A stretch of DNA of 64,000 nt from Aminobacter aminovorans (lineage in GTDB: Bacteria; Pseudomonadota; Alphaproteobacteria; Rhizobiales; Rhizobiaceae). Shown here piece by piece: positions 54,998-64,000 of the stretch; position 1 is the first letter of the stretch, and each line of letters opens with the position of its first letter. Both the position numbers and the translations under genes were made by a program. The stretch spans positions 1,813,501 to 1,877,500 of the forward strand of contig NZ_UFSM01000001.1 of the NCBI RefSeq assembly GCF_900445235.1, in the 5' to 3' direction. The notes beneath the pieces were generated by a model. The model saw only the letters and a program-made list of their open reading frames with translations. It did no database searches and was not told the origin of the DNA.

Positions 54998-55666
54998 CTA
55001 ACCTCGCACCAGCTTTGCCGCGATCAACCCGCGTAGCGAATTTCCCACCCACAGTCTTGATGCCCCGATGAGGTCATCTAAGCTCAACATCGTCTCGACG
55101 GCTTCGCCGCGCGCAAGCATTTCGCCGCGCAATATCCCCGCAAGCAGGCCGCAAGCAAGTGCCGGCGTCCTGAGCGGTCTGGTGTCGCCAGCGTCAACAA
55201 AGATGCTGGTGATGGTGCCTTCGCAGACGTTTCCTGCCTGATTGAGCAGGATCATCTCCTCGGCTTCTTCGCGGGAAAACTCGGCGCGGGCGCGGTCATA
55301 GGCGTCGCGGCGCGTGGTTTTGTGACGCAACAGCCGATTTGAGCTGTCGAGACGCGTCCTGGCGATGCGAATCGTCCAAACGGCATCGGGCGCAAGCGGC
55401 GAAAACGGCTGGGTGGTGACATCCACGCCGCCATCTGCCGCAAGAGCGAGGCGAACCCGCAGGGCAGCGTCGCCAACAGCCGCACGTCGAAGGCTCTTTC
55501 CGACGATTTCGGGTTCACAGCCGAAGCCCAGTGCTTTCGCTGAAGCTTCGAGCCGGGCGAGGTGGAGATCGCCGCGGAGAAAGCCGCCGACCGGCTCCCA
55601 TCGCATGGTCTCGATCAGCTCGAAGTCGGTACCGTGCCCGTGGCGAAGCGCGCTTTCAGAAGACAT
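54998..55666 (-). CDS. Aminotransferase class IV (PabC-like aminodeoxychorismate lyase)
   Basis: A 222-residue PLP fold-type IV protein. The PLP Lys is probably that of RHKTTRRDAYDRA. The motif LNQAGNVCEGTITSIF is the family signature. ATG 55666 lies 52 bases before the end of pabB on the same strand, so the two genes overlap and are probably co-translated. It should convert 4-amino-4-deoxychorismate to p-aminobenzoate. The frame extending to 55816 is pabB read in another frame. Confidence 0.87.
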   Translation of the reverse strand: MSSESALRHGHGTDFELIETMRWEPVGGFLRGDLHLARLEASAKALGFGCEPEIVGKSLRRAAVGDAALRVRLALAADGGVDVTTQPFSPLAPDAVWTIRIARTRLDSSNRLLRHKTTRRDAYDRARAEFSREEAEEMILLNQAGNVCEGTITSIFVDAGDTRPLRTPALACGLLAGILRGEMLARGEAVETMLSLDDLIGASRLWVGNSLRGLIAAKLVRG

Positions 55667-56769
55667 TCCGCATACTCCGCTGCCGCAGTCGAATCGAACA
55701 CCACGCCGCCGCCGACATTGTAGACGGCCTCGCCATCCTCGTGCAGCGTGATGGTGCGGATCGCCACCGAAAAGCGCATCGTGCCGCCGGGCGCAATCCA
55801 GCCGATGGCGCCACAATAGACGTCGCGCGGGGTGCTCTCCAGTTCGCGGAGGATCTCCATGGCGCGGATCTTCGGCGCACCTGTAATCGAGCCGCAGGGA
55901 AACAGCGCTGCAAAGATCTTTTCGATGCTGAGCCCGGGCAGCAGCTTCGCCCGCACGGTGCTGACCATCTGGTGCACGGTCGGATAGCTCTCGATGCGGA
56001 ACAGCTCGGGCACATCGAGTGTGCCGACTTCGGTAATCAGCGAGATGTCGTTGCGCAACAGGTCGACGATCATGCGGTTTTCCGCTTGGTTCTTCTCGTC
56101 GTTGCGCAGGAAATCCTTGAGGGCAGCATCCTCCTCCGGCGTCTTGCCGCGTGGGGCTGTGCCTTTCATCGGATGGGTCTCGATCCAGCCGTCGCCGTCG
56201 ATCTCAAAAAACAGTTCGGGCGAACGCGACAGCACCGTTGGGCCGCCGAGCGAGACGAGCGAGCCGTACTTCACGGGCTGCCTGGCAATCAAGGCGTCAA
56301 AGGCGTCGAGCGGGGTGCCAGACCATTGCGCCTGGACCGGAAAGGTGAGGTTGGCCTGGTAGCAGTCGCCCTGGCGCAGATGCTGATGCAGCTTGTTGAA
56401 GCGGCGTTCATAGTCCGCCTCCGACCATGTCGCCCGCGCATCGAAGATCGGTCCATTGGTGACCGCCGCGCGCGACGCCGGACGGTCGTTGTCAGATGGC
56501 TGGTCGAAGACGCCGAGACAGACCAGCGGCGTGCGCCGGCCCTCGGGCAGCAGCGGTCGCAACTTCGGTTCGAGCAGGTAGCCGGCCTCGTAAGAGAAGT
56601 AGCCGACGAGCCACTTGCCCTGTTCGTGGGCCTTCTGCGCTGCCTGCAGAGCCGGGAAAAAGTCCGCCGCATCATGCGCAACGATGATCTCGCGCGGTGC
56701 CTCGAACAACACCTCGCGGCCGGCTGGGTCGTCCCGGAACAGGACGAAGGGGGATTGGGGACCAGTCAT
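55615..56769 (-). CDS. pabB: Aminodeoxychorismate synthase component I
   Basis: A 384-residue chorismate-binding protein. Family parts are RFNKLHQHLRQGDCYQANLTFP, THPMKGTAPRG, RMIVDLLRND and PCGSITGAPKIRAMEIL (each under 23 residues, typical of the PabB fold). It adds an amino group to chorismate with ammonia from a glutaminase subunit; no PabA gene is here. It overlaps the class IV aminotransferase gene, so the last two steps to p-aminobenzoate, needed for folate, are together. Confidence 0.93.
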   Translation of the reverse strand: MTGPQSPFVLFRDDPAGREVLFEAPREIIVAHDAADFFPALQAAQKAHEQGKWLVGYFSYEAGYLLEPKLRPLLPEGRRTPLVCLGVFDQPSDNDRPASRAAVTNGPIFDARATWSEADYERRFNKLHQHLRQGDCYQANLTFPVQAQWSGTPLDAFDALIARQPVKYGSLVSLGGPTVLSRSPELFFEIDGDGWIETHPMKGTAPRGKTPEEDAALKDFLRNDEKNQAENRMIVDLLRNDISLITEVGTLDVPELFRIESYPTVHQMVSTVRAKLLPGLSIEKIFAALFPCGSITGAPKIRAMEILRELESTPRDVYCGAIGWIAPGGTMRFSVAIRTITLHEDGEAVYNVGGGVVFDSTAAAEYAECLLKARFATGTVPTSS

Positions 56770-56799
56770 GACTTCAGTTGCCTGGGAATGCGCCGGCGA

Positions 56800-58635
56800 T
56801 CAGTCCAGCGCTTCCAGTTCGTCGATGAGGCTGCCAACGACAGCAAGCCCCTTCTGCCAGAAAGCCGGATCGGTGGCGTCGAGCCCGAACGGCTTCAGAA
56901 GCTCCGAATGATGCTTGGTGCCGCCGGCGCGCAGCATCTCGAAATACTTCTCCTGAAAGCCACCCTCGGCATTCTGGTAGACGGCATAGAGCGAGTTCAC
57001 CAGACAATCGCCGAAGGCATAGGCATAGACGTAGAAGGGCGAGTGGATGAAGTGCGGGATATACGACCAGAACACCTCGTAGCCTTCGCGCAGCTTGATC
57101 GCGGGTCCCAGGCTCTCGGCCTGCACCTCAAGCCAGAACTGGCCGAGCTGGTCCGAGGTCAGCTCGCCGTTCTTGCGCTCGGAATGCACCTTGCGCTCGA
57201 ACTCGTAGAAGGCGATCTGGCGCACGACTGTGTTGATCATGTCTTCGACCTTCTGCGCCAGCATCGCCTTGCGCTCGCGCTTGTCTGTGGTGCGGTCGAG
57301 CAGCGAGCGGAAAGTCAGCATCTCGCCGAAAACGCTTGCCGTCTCGGCCAGCGTCAGCGGCGTCGAGGCCATCAGCGCTCCCTGGCCGGCGGCCAGGACC
57401 TGGTGCACGCCATGGCCGAGTTCATGGGCAAGTGTCATGACGTCGCGCGGCTTGCCCATGTAGTTGAGCAGCACGTAGGGGTGCGCCGACGGCACCGTCG
57501 GATGGGCAAAGGCACCCGGCGCCTTGCCGGGGCGCACCGGCGCGTCGATCCAGCGGCGGTCGAAGAAATCGCGCGCGATCTCGGCCATCTCGGGCGAGAA
57601 ACGCTGGTAGGCGGTCAGCACCGTATCCTTGGCGTCGTCCCAGCCGATCGTCGCCTGCGGCGTCTCCGGCAGCGGCGCATTGCGGTCCCAGTGGTTCATC
57701 ACCTCCATGCCGAGCCACTTGGCCTTCATCTTGTAGTAGCGATGCGACAGGCGCGGGTAGGCCTCGCGGACGGCGGCGGCAAGCGCGTCGACAACCTCGC
57801 GCTCGACGCGGTTGGCGAGGTGGCGCGAGTCGGCGATGTCCTCGAAGCCGCGCCAACGGTCAGAGATTTCCTTGTCCTTGGACAGGGTGTTGGTGATCAG
57901 CGTGAAGACGCGCTGGTTCTTGCGGAAGGTCGCTGCGAGGGCGTCGGATGCCGCCTTGCGGACCTCGCCGTCAGGGTCCTGCAGCATGTTCAGCGCCGGT
58001 TCCAGCGCCAGCTCCTCGCCGCCGATGTTGAAGCGCAAGTCGGTCATGGTCTCGTCGAACAGCCGGTTCCAGGCGCCGCGCCCGGTGATCGACTTTTCGT
58101 GGAACAGCTGCTCGACCCGGTCTTCGAGCTGGTAGGGTTTGTCCTTGCGGAGGTCGAGCACCCAGGGGCGGTAGTGGCCGAACGCCGGATCTGTATCGAG
58201 CGCCTTGAGGATGAGCTCGTCGTCGACCAGGTTCAGTTCGAGCGCGAAGAACAACAGATGCGCGCTGGCATCTGTCATCTTCTCCTGCACGTCGCCATAG
58301 AGCTTCGAGCGCTTGGGGTCGGATGTGTCGCCGGCATAGACGAGGCCGGCATAGGAGACGACGCGGCCAACCAGCTCTTCCAGTGCCTCATAAGTACGCA
58401 TTGCCTCGCCGAGCTTGCCTGCGCCGCCGCGTCCGGCCTCGATGGCAAGGGTGCCTTTCCAGCGTGCCTCGAAGGCGACGGCATCAGCCGAGGCCTTATC
58501 GAGATCGCGGGCGAGTTCGGGCGCGTCCATGCTGGAATAGAGGTCGGCGAGGTTCCATTCGGGCAGGTCGCCCAGCCCTGCCGCGCTCCCGGCGGAGGCA
58601 GTGGCCGACATCTGTTGCCCGGAATTCCAACGCAT
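56800..58635 (-). CDS. pepF: Oligoendopeptidase F (M3 family)
   Basis: A 611-residue metallopeptidase. The zinc site is HELGH at residues 404-408, with a third ligand Glu in the ETASVFGEMLTF stretch. The N-terminal part (PEWNLADLYSSMDAPEL) is typical of PepF/M3B proteins. ATG 58635 has GGAAG about five bases upstream. It cleaves short peptides of about 7-17 residues in the cytoplasm. It is divergent from the response regulator and 30 bases upstream of pabB. Confidence 0.94.
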   Translation of the reverse strand: MRWNSGQQMSATASAGSAAGLGDLPEWNLADLYSSMDAPELARDLDKASADAVAFEARWKGTLAIEAGRGGAGKLGEAMRTYEALEELVGRVVSYAGLVYAGDTSDPKRSKLYGDVQEKMTDASAHLLFFALELNLVDDELILKALDTDPAFGHYRPWVLDLRKDKPYQLEDRVEQLFHEKSITGRGAWNRLFDETMTDLRFNIGGEELALEPALNMLQDPDGEVRKAASDALAATFRKNQRVFTLITNTLSKDKEISDRWRGFEDIADSRHLANRVEREVVDALAAAVREAYPRLSHRYYKMKAKWLGMEVMNHWDRNAPLPETPQATIGWDDAKDTVLTAYQRFSPEMAEIARDFFDRRWIDAPVRPGKAPGAFAHPTVPSAHPYVLLNYMGKPRDVMTLAHELGHGVHQVLAAGQGALMASTPLTLAETASVFGEMLTFRSLLDRTTDKRERKAMLAQKVEDMINTVVRQIAFYEFERKVHSERKNGELTSDQLGQFWLEVQAESLGPAIKLREGYEVFWSYIPHFIHSPFYVYAYAFGDCLVNSLYAVYQNAEGGFQEKYFEMLRAGGTKHHSELLKPFGLDATDPAFWQKGLAVVGSLIDELEALD

Positions 58636-58777
58636 TGCGTCTTCCTTTTCACTATCCTGGGCCGGTTAGATTCAATCCTAAGGGATTCGTTCACCGGCTT
58701 TCTTGAAACCTTATTTAGAACCCTGTGCCAGGATGATCCACATCCAATCAGCAGCTGCGGGCATATTGCGGACATTC

Positions 58778-60286
58778 ATGGCAGGTTCGATTCTCATAGT
58801 CGATGACGATCCCGTACAACGTCGCCTCGTCGACGCCGCGGTGACGAAATTCGGCCACACCGCAATTGCTGTCGACGGCGGCGAAGCGGCGCTTCGGATG
58901 CTCGATGGACCGCGCGCCGGCGAGATCGGCGTGATCATTCTCGACCTGTCGATGCCCGGGCTCGACGGCATCGGCGTGCTCAAGGCGATGCGCGAACGTG
59001 GCATCGGTCTTCCGGTCATCGTCCAGACGGCGCAAGGCGGCATCGAAACCGTGGTTTCGGCGATGCGCAACGGCGCCTTCGACTTCGTCGTCAAGCCGGC
59101 CTCGCCGGACAGGTTGGCGGCGGCAATCGTCAATGCGCTCAAGGTGGAGGCGGTCGAGGACCAGGTGCGGCGCACCGCCCGCCGCGGCAGCGGCTTGCTG
59201 ACCTTCCGCGACATGGTCACCCGTAGCCCGGCGATGGACCGTGTCATCCGTCTCGGCCAGAAGGCAGCCGCATCCAACATCCCGATCCTGATCGAGGGCG
59301 AATCGGGTGTCGGCAAGGAGCTTGTTGCCCGCGCCATACAAGGCTCCGGCGACCGCCGGTCGAAACCGTTCGTCACCGTCAATTGCGGCGCCATTCCCGA
59401 AAACCTTGTCGAAAGCATCCTGTTCGGCCACGAGAAAGGCTCGTTCACCGGTGCGACCGAAAAACATCCTGGCAAGTTCGTCGAGGCCAACCACGGCACG
59501 CTGTTCCTCGACGAGATCGGCGACCTGCCACTCGACGTGCAGGTCAAGCTGTTGCGCGCGGTGCAGGAGGGTGAGGTCGATCCGGTCGGTGGCCGCGCGA
59601 CGGTCAAGGTCGACATCCGGCTGATCTCGGCGACGCATCGCAACCTCCTGCAGCAGGTCAAGGACAGCAAGTTCCGCGAGGATCTGTTCTACCGCCTCAA
59701 CGTCTATCCGATCTTCGTGCCGCCGCTGCGCGACCGCCGCGACGACATTCCGCTGTTGGTCAGCCATTTCATCTCGCGCGTTGCACCTGCCAGTCCGCAC
59801 GGCCGAATCCCGATGATCTCGGAAGGTGCGCTTGCACTGCTGCGGGCCTATGATTGGCCGGGCAACATCAGGCAGCTCGAAAACGCGGTATTCCGTGCCT
59901 GCGTGCTGTCAGAGGGCGACGTGCTTACCGAGGACGAGTTTCCTCAGATCCGCGCCCAGGTCGAAGGCGTCGTCGATCTCGGCGGCGATGCCACGCCGGC
60001 CAAGGCCGGCGTCGTCATCGAAAGGCAGGCGCCGCCCACGGCCCTCCAGCCGCCGGCATCGGAGCGCGTCCGGCCGGGAATGCTGCGTGCGCTAGACGAG
60101 CGCGGCAATGTCAGGGCGCTTGCCGACGTTGAGTTCGAGATGATCCGGCTCGCCATCGACCACTACAACGGTCAGATGAGCGAGGTCGCCAGGCGACTGG
60201 GAATCGGCCGCTCGACGCTGTATCGTAAGCTCAAGGAATACGGCATCGATCCCGAGACTGGTCGCAGCGAGCGACTCGCATCTTGA
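58778..60286 (+). CDS. Sigma-54-type response regulator (NtrC family)
   Basis: A 502-residue regulator. The receiver domain has Asp56 as phosphoacceptor (ILDLSMPGLDG). The AAA+ domain has Walker A GESGVGKE at 174-181 and the loop GSFTGA at 221-226, where the usual sigma-54 contact motif is GAFTGA. The C-terminal Fis-type helix-turn-helix is near 455-495 (SEVARRLGIGRSTLYRKL). ATG 58778 gives AGSILIVDDD at the receiver start; the frame from 58703 is longer but unlikely. No kinase gene is adjacent. Confidence 0.92.
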   Translation: MAGSILIVDDDPVQRRLVDAAVTKFGHTAIAVDGGEAALRMLDGPRAGEIGVIILDLSMPGLDGIGVLKAMRERGIGLPVIVQTAQGGIETVVSAMRNGAFDFVVKPASPDRLAAAIVNALKVEAVEDQVRRTARRGSGLLTFRDMVTRSPAMDRVIRLGQKAAASNIPILIEGESGVGKELVARAIQGSGDRRSKPFVTVNCGAIPENLVESILFGHEKGSFTGATEKHPGKFVEANHGTLFLDEIGDLPLDVQVKLLRAVQEGEVDPVGGRATVKVDIRLISATHRNLLQQVKDSKFREDLFYRLNVYPIFVPPLRDRRDDIPLLVSHFISRVAPASPHGRIPMISEGALALLRAYDWPGNIRQLENAVFRACVLSEGDVLTEDEFPQIRAQVEGVVDLGGDATPAKAGVVIERQAPPTALQPPASERVRPGMLRALDERGNVRALADVEFEMIRLAIDHYNGQMSEVARRLGIGRSTLYRKLKEYGIDPETGRSERLAS

Positions 60287-60570
60287 TGTTTTGTTGCCGC
60301 TCATTTTGATTTAAAGCTTGCGTGTCGCTTGCGGGACGCAGCGCTGTACAGTTTCGTGCGTATTTGTTCAGTGGAGTTTTTGTGGTTTAAACCAGTAGTT
60401 TACCATGAAAAGGCGCGATTCCTTTTTGCTGGGATATCGCCATGGTGTTACCGCATTTCGCCTTCAATAAGCAGTGATTAACCATTAGGATCGATATTCG
60501 GACGCGAATCCGTAAGCGTGTCCGGGCTTCAAATCCGGGGACAGATGGCAGCCTAACAGGGCCTTTTGAT

Positions 60571-62367
60571 TTGAATAGGATCGAGAACACCGAAGGGCGT
60601 CGCTCGAAATCGAATGGTTGGCAGAAGTGGCTTACAGCCGCGATGCTAACGTTCGGTTTCCTGACAGCCTCGCAGGCAACCGCCTCCGCCGAAACGCGGA
60701 CACTCAAGCTGTATTACACCCATACGGGTGAGCGGGCGGAAATCACGTTCAAGCGTAACGGCCGCTACGACCAGGCCGGCCTCAAGAAGCTCAATCAGTT
60801 CCTGCGCGACTGGCGCCGCAACGAGCCGACCAGGATGGACCCACGTCTGTTCGACGTCGTCTGGGAGGCCTATCGCTCGGCCGGCGGCCGCGACTACATC
60901 CACGTCGTCTCTGCCTATCGCTCGCCGGCAACCAATTCGCTGCTGCGCAGCCGCTCCAGCGGCGTTGCGGAAAAAAGCCAGCACATGCTCGGCAAGGCGA
61001 TGGACTTTTTCATCCCCGGCGTGCCGCTGAAGAAGCTGCGTGACGCGGGCCTGCGTGTCCAGGCCGGCGGCGTCGGCTATTATCCGCGCTCCGGTTCGCC
61101 CTTCGTCCACATGGATGTCGGCAATGTGCGCCACTGGCCGCGCATGAGCCGCAAGGAACTCGTTGCCGTGTTCCCATCGGGCAAGACCCTGCACGTCCCG
61201 AGCGACGGTAAGCCGCTGCCCGGCTTCGAGCAGGCATTGGCATCCTATCAGTCGCGCAAGGCGAGCGGTGACTTCGTGCTTGCAAGTGCCGCACCTGCCA
61301 AGCGCAGCGGCGGCCTGTTTGCCGCGCTGTTCGGCGGTGGCGCCGACGAGGAAGAGGATACCGGCGAAATCGCTGTGGCCGCCGTTCAGCCGAAGAAGGC
61401 GCCAACCAAGGCCACCGCCGAAGCTCCGGCCGCAGCCAAGCCGCTGCCCGGCATTCAGATCGTGGCGCCAGAGAATGCTCAGCGTGCCGAACTGCCGCAG
61501 GTGGCCGACGAGGCACCTGACCAGCAGGCACCCGAGACCATTATCGCCGCGCTTCCGGCGCGCAGCGTGCCATTGCCTGGCGTAGCGCCGCGGCCGCAGG
61601 CCGAGGTTGGCATGGCGACTGCCGAGAATGTGCCGTTCGGTGCTGCCTCAGTGCCGCTTGCCGAAGGCGAGCAGCCGACTGCAGTCGAGCAGCAGATCGC
61701 AGCCAATGTACCGCTGCCGACCTGGCGCCCGAATTACAACCCGCCGGCGGAGCTCAAGCCCGAGGACCAGACCGTGCTGATGGCGCTGGCGTCGACCGAT
61801 GACGCGCCTGCCACGGCCAGAGACGTTTCCGCGCCGCTGCCGTCGGCCCGTCCACAGGACATGACTGTTGAAGCAGCCCTGGCCGCTGCAAACGACATTC
61901 CCGCCGAAGATGAGTCGACCCAGGACGAACTCGAAATCGCGTCTCTTGCACCGCAGCCGGAGCCGCGTTCCGTTTTCGATCAACCTGAGACGGTCGCAAC
62001 TGCCACGCCCAAGAACGCGATCGTCACGGCTTCGTCCGGTAGCGATCCCGCCGCGGCCGTCGGTGGTAACGTCAAGACGACGCGCAAGTCGGCCCGGCCT
62101 TCGGCCCAGGAAGCCAAGCCCGATCCAAAGGCCGTGGTCGTTGCCGCAGCGCCCGACGCTGCACGATGGGCACTGCGCAGCGGCACTCAGGTTACGACGG
62201 TTACGACCAATACCAAAGCGCCCGGTTTTGCCTACAACATGGTCCGCACCGCACCGACCGAAGTCTACACGTCGGGCTTCCAGCAGGATGACCAGTCGGC
62301 AAATGCCCACAAATTCTCGGGCAGCGCCGTGAAGTTCCTCTCGGTGGCCCGGTTCTCGACGAACTGA
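60571..62367 (+). CDS. DUF882 (YcbK-like) secreted protein with long C-terminal tail
   Basis: A 598-residue protein. The signal region is WLTAAMLTFGFLTASQATASA. The peptidase M15-like domain (about residues 45-205) has SAYRSPATNSLLR, SQHMLGKAMDFF and PFVHMDVGNVRHWPR, carrying likely zinc ligands His and Asp. The remaining ~390 residues are Ala/Pro-rich with repeated PLP-type motifs (VPLPG, VPLPTWRP, APLPSARP). It starts at TTG 60571, which is uncertain; no better start lies before the signal peptide. A role in peptidoglycan remodelling is likely. Confidence 0.84.
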   Translation: MNRIENTEGRRSKSNGWQKWLTAAMLTFGFLTASQATASAETRTLKLYYTHTGERAEITFKRNGRYDQAGLKKLNQFLRDWRRNEPTRMDPRLFDVVWEAYRSAGGRDYIHVVSAYRSPATNSLLRSRSSGVAEKSQHMLGKAMDFFIPGVPLKKLRDAGLRVQAGGVGYYPRSGSPFVHMDVGNVRHWPRMSRKELVAVFPSGKTLHVPSDGKPLPGFEQALASYQSRKASGDFVLASAAPAKRSGGLFAALFGGGADEEEDTGEIAVAAVQPKKAPTKATAEAPAAAKPLPGIQIVAPENAQRAELPQVADEAPDQQAPETIIAALPARSVPLPGVAPRPQAEVGMATAENVPFGAASVPLAEGEQPTAVEQQIAANVPLPTWRPNYNPPAELKPEDQTVLMALASTDDAPATARDVSAPLPSARPQDMTVEAALAAANDIPAEDESTQDELEIASLAPQPEPRSVFDQPETVATATPKNAIVTASSGSDPAAAVGGNVKTTRKSARPSAQEAKPDPKAVVVAAAPDAARWALRSGTQVTTVTTNTKAPGFAYNMVRTAPTEVYTSGFQQDDQSANAHKFSGSAVKFLSVARFSTN

Positions 62368-62385
62368 TCGCCATCCAGACAAATG

Positions 62386-62419
62386 AAAAGGCCGCGCTGG
62401 GCAACCAGCGCGGCCTTTT
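62386..62419. terminator. Bidirectional intrinsic terminator
   Basis: AAAAGGCCGCGCTGG (62386-62400) pairs with CCAGCGCGGCCTTTT (62405-62419) around GCAA. It serves the convergent DUF882 and eda genes. Confidence 0.92.
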
Positions 62420-62456
62420 GATTCCCTTCTCCCGCAGGGGGCGGAGGGAAGAAACC

Positions 62457-63098
62457 TCAGTTCTTGCGCAGCTTGTTTGCCTCGGCAGCGAGTGCCTCGA
62501 TGCCGGTCCAATCGGCTGCCTTGACCATGTCGTCGGGGGCGACCCACGAGCCACCGACGCAGACGACATTCGGCAGGCTGAGATAATCCATCGCGTTCTT
62601 GGCCGAGACGCCGCCGGTCGGGCAGAATTTCACGCCGGCGATCGGCGATGCCAAGGCCTTGAGGAAGGACGCGCCACCGGCCTGCTCGGCGGGGAAGAAC
62701 TTCAGGAAGTCGAGGCCGGCTTCAAGCGCGCCCATGATCTCGCCTGGCGTAATGGTGCCCGGCAGCAGCGGCACGTCGCTCTGGGCGGCGTGGGCAGCCA
62801 GTTCGCGCGTCAGGCCGGGGCTGACGATGAATTTCGAACCGGCGGCGACAGCCTCGTCGAACTGCCGCGCATTCAGGATGGTGCCGGCACCGACGATGCA
62901 ATCCTCTACCTCGGCGGCGACACGGCGGATGCATTCCAGCGCTTCGTCGGTCCTGAGCGTGATCTCGATCGCCTTGAGGCCGCCACGCGCCAGCGCGCGG
63001 GCCAGCGGCACGGCGTCGGCCGCACGCTCGATCTTCAGCACCGGAATGACTGGCTGGCCATCGAGCAATGCAAGCAGTTGCTGGGTTTTGCTGGTCAT
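62457..63098 (-). CDS. eda: KDPG/KHG aldolase
   Basis: A 213-residue class I aldolase of the Entner-Doudoroff pathway, splitting 2-keto-3-deoxy-6-phosphogluconate into pyruvate and glyceraldehyde-3-phosphate. Glu45 (EITLRT) and the Schiff-base Lys133 (FLKFFPAE) are at the same numbers as in the E. coli enzyme, from memory. GGAG lies eight bases before ATG 63098; the frame continuing to 63452 is read-through. No edd gene is next to it. Confidence 0.94.
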   Translation of the reverse strand: MTSKTQQLLALLDGQPVIPVLKIERAADAVPLARALARGGLKAIEITLRTDEALECIRRVAAEVEDCIVGAGTILNARQFDEAVAAGSKFIVSPGLTRELAAHAAQSDVPLLPGTITPGEIMGALEAGLDFLKFFPAEQAGGASFLKALASPIAGVKFCPTGGVSAKNAMDYLSLPNVVCVGGSWVAPDDMVKAADWTGIEALAAEANKLRKN

Positions 63099-63240
63099 GG
63101 CATTCGCTCCGCTGTGAATTTTCAACCGATTTAACAGACCCGCCATTCTGAGTCCACGAAGCCGGTCGCGACATGGTGTTGCGCCCAAAAGGCGGGGCCG
63201 CTGCGTCCACCGAGGCCCTACGCCTTGCCGGGCTTGCCGT

Positions 63241-64000
63241 CTATGCCCTGCCGACAAGCCCGGCGAACCAGACCTTGAGCTTCGACCACATACCACTGCC
63301 ACTGAAGGGTAGGGCACTGGCGATGGCTGCCTGGGTACGTTCTCCGGCAATGCCATCTGCAGCAAGGCCATGATCGGCCTGAAACCGCTTGACCGCAGTT
63401 GCCGTGCCCGGCCCGTAGATGCCGTCCGTATCCATGGGATATCCCAGGGCAACCAGCGCTTCCTGCAACTCGGTCACAAGCTCGCCGCGCGATCCGACCG
63501 TCATCGTGCGGTCGCCGGGGGCAGGGCCGTCGAACTGCCTCGTGTAAGCCTCCGACAGCTTGAGGTGGTAGCCGTTCTTGCGGAAACCGGGTCCGTTGTA
63601 GCCGTGGCCGACGGCTTCCCAGTCGTGCCCGTTCAGTGCGCCGGTGAGTCCTGCCTTGTCGAGATATCGCGCCATCAGCCGCGCCTGGCCGGCAGCTCCG
63701 GAACGCGCCTCGGTCACAAGTGCATCGACATCGTTGAAGCCGAGCCACTGCCAATGCGCGCCCATCACCTGGCCCAGACCCCAGGAGGTCGATTCATAGG
63801 CGGCCTGATGGTCGATAGCGGCCGCCCTGTCGAGAAGCTGCCACCGCGCCGCCTGGGCACGCGGGTTGGCGACTGCGCCCGCATTCGGCGAGGCCAGGCC
63901 TTCGGCGCGGGCGCGATCCCGTGCTGCGCCGGAAAGCCTGCGGTCGAAATAATGCCCCTCGAAGCGGATCAGCGGCTCGTTGCGGCCTTCAACCTTGGCG
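63241..64000 (-). CDS. N-acetylmuramidase with peptidoglycan-binding domain, 5' end outside window
   Basis: The minus-strand frame is open to the window edge, so the N terminus is missing. The visible part begins AKVEGRNEPLIRFEGHYFDR, with the FEGHYF of the DUF3380/Muramidase family carrying the probable catalytic Glu. AYESTSWGLGQVMG and GYNGPGFRKNGYHLKL follow. A PG_binding_1 domain is near the C terminus (GSRGELVTELQEALVALGYP). It should cleave the glycan of peptidoglycan, as phage-like endolysins or envelope enzymes do. No phage genes are visible beside it. Confidence 0.88.
   Translation of the reverse strand, partial: AKVEGRNEPLIRFEGHYFDRRLSGAARDRARAEGLASPNAGAVANPRAQAARWQLLDRAAAIDHQAAYESTSWGLGQVMGAHWQWLGFNDVDALVTEARSGAAGQARLMARYLDKAGLTGALNGHDWEAVGHGYNGPGFRKNGYHLKLSEAYTRQFDGPAPGDRTMTVGSRGELVTELQEALVALGYPMDTDGIYGPGTATAVKRFQADHGLAADGIAGERTQAAIASALPFSGSGMWSKLKVWFAGLVGRA

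Noticed and set aside
55531..58806. 1091-codon plus-strand frame opposite pabB and pepF
   Set aside because: The minus-strand genes are well-supported enzymes and the plus frame is low-complexity.

Overview
The window looks like the chromosome of a GC-rich Rhizobiales alphaproteobacterium, most like Mesorhizobium or Aminobacter. The supporting signs are a homospermidine synthase, a CpdR-type response regulator, a DUF1344 protein, an Omp10-like lipoprotein, an mmgR/suhB-type small RNA beside a hisN/suhB-like gene, a ROSE-type thermometer ahead of an hsp20 gene, and a palindromic repeat of a kind common in this order. No rRNA, CRISPR array, insertion sequence or prophage was seen. Species assignment is inference.

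1-14 kb is accessory. It opens with an operon of a cut-off GMC oxidoreductase, an SDR and a second GMC oxidoreductase. A two-gene minus-strand cassette follows (an unusual Mur-ligase-like protein and a GT32-like glycosyltransferase). Next come an intact DUF1344 gene and a decayed DUF1344 copy. A peptide-type ABC uptake system then runs on the minus strand with a cytosine-deaminase-like amidohydrolase. 14-20 kb holds the GntR/FCD regulator and a hydantoin-type racemase belonging to that uptake system. Three copies of the palindrome TTGTATAC(A/T)(A/T) lie around these genes and are probably the GntR operator. The same stretch has a small conserved-looking ORF, an AraC regulator divergent from a cupin and an FMO-like monooxygenase, and a frameshifted GNAT acetyltransferase.

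20-46.5 kb is mostly housekeeping: tRNA-Val, cpdR, an N-formylglutamate amidohydrolase, an mmgR-like sRNA antisense to the hisN leader, hisN, an alpha/beta hydrolase, hsp20 with an RpoH promoter and RNA thermometer, threonine aldolase, gltBD, a DUF459 protein with a lytic transglycosylase, galU, bluB under a B12 riboswitch, an outer-membrane barrel protein, kdsD, an MFS exporter with its TetR repressor and operator, an NfeD/SPFH pair, an FAD oxidoreductase and hemH.

46.5-64 kb holds a 5'-nucleotidase fused to LysM, an Omp10-like lipoprotein, a galactitol-type PTS (IIC-IIA-IIB), homospermidine synthase behind a terminator-like leader, a ParDE toxin-antitoxin module overlapping a DUF3445 gene, pabB-pabC, pepF, a sigma-54-type response regulator, a DUF882 protein with a long tail, eda, and a cut-off N-acetylmuramidase. 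The most useful leads are the GntR operator set tying together uptake, amidohydrolase and racemase; the Mur-ligase/GT32 cassette; the ParDE-DUF3445 overlap; and several RNA-level controls.
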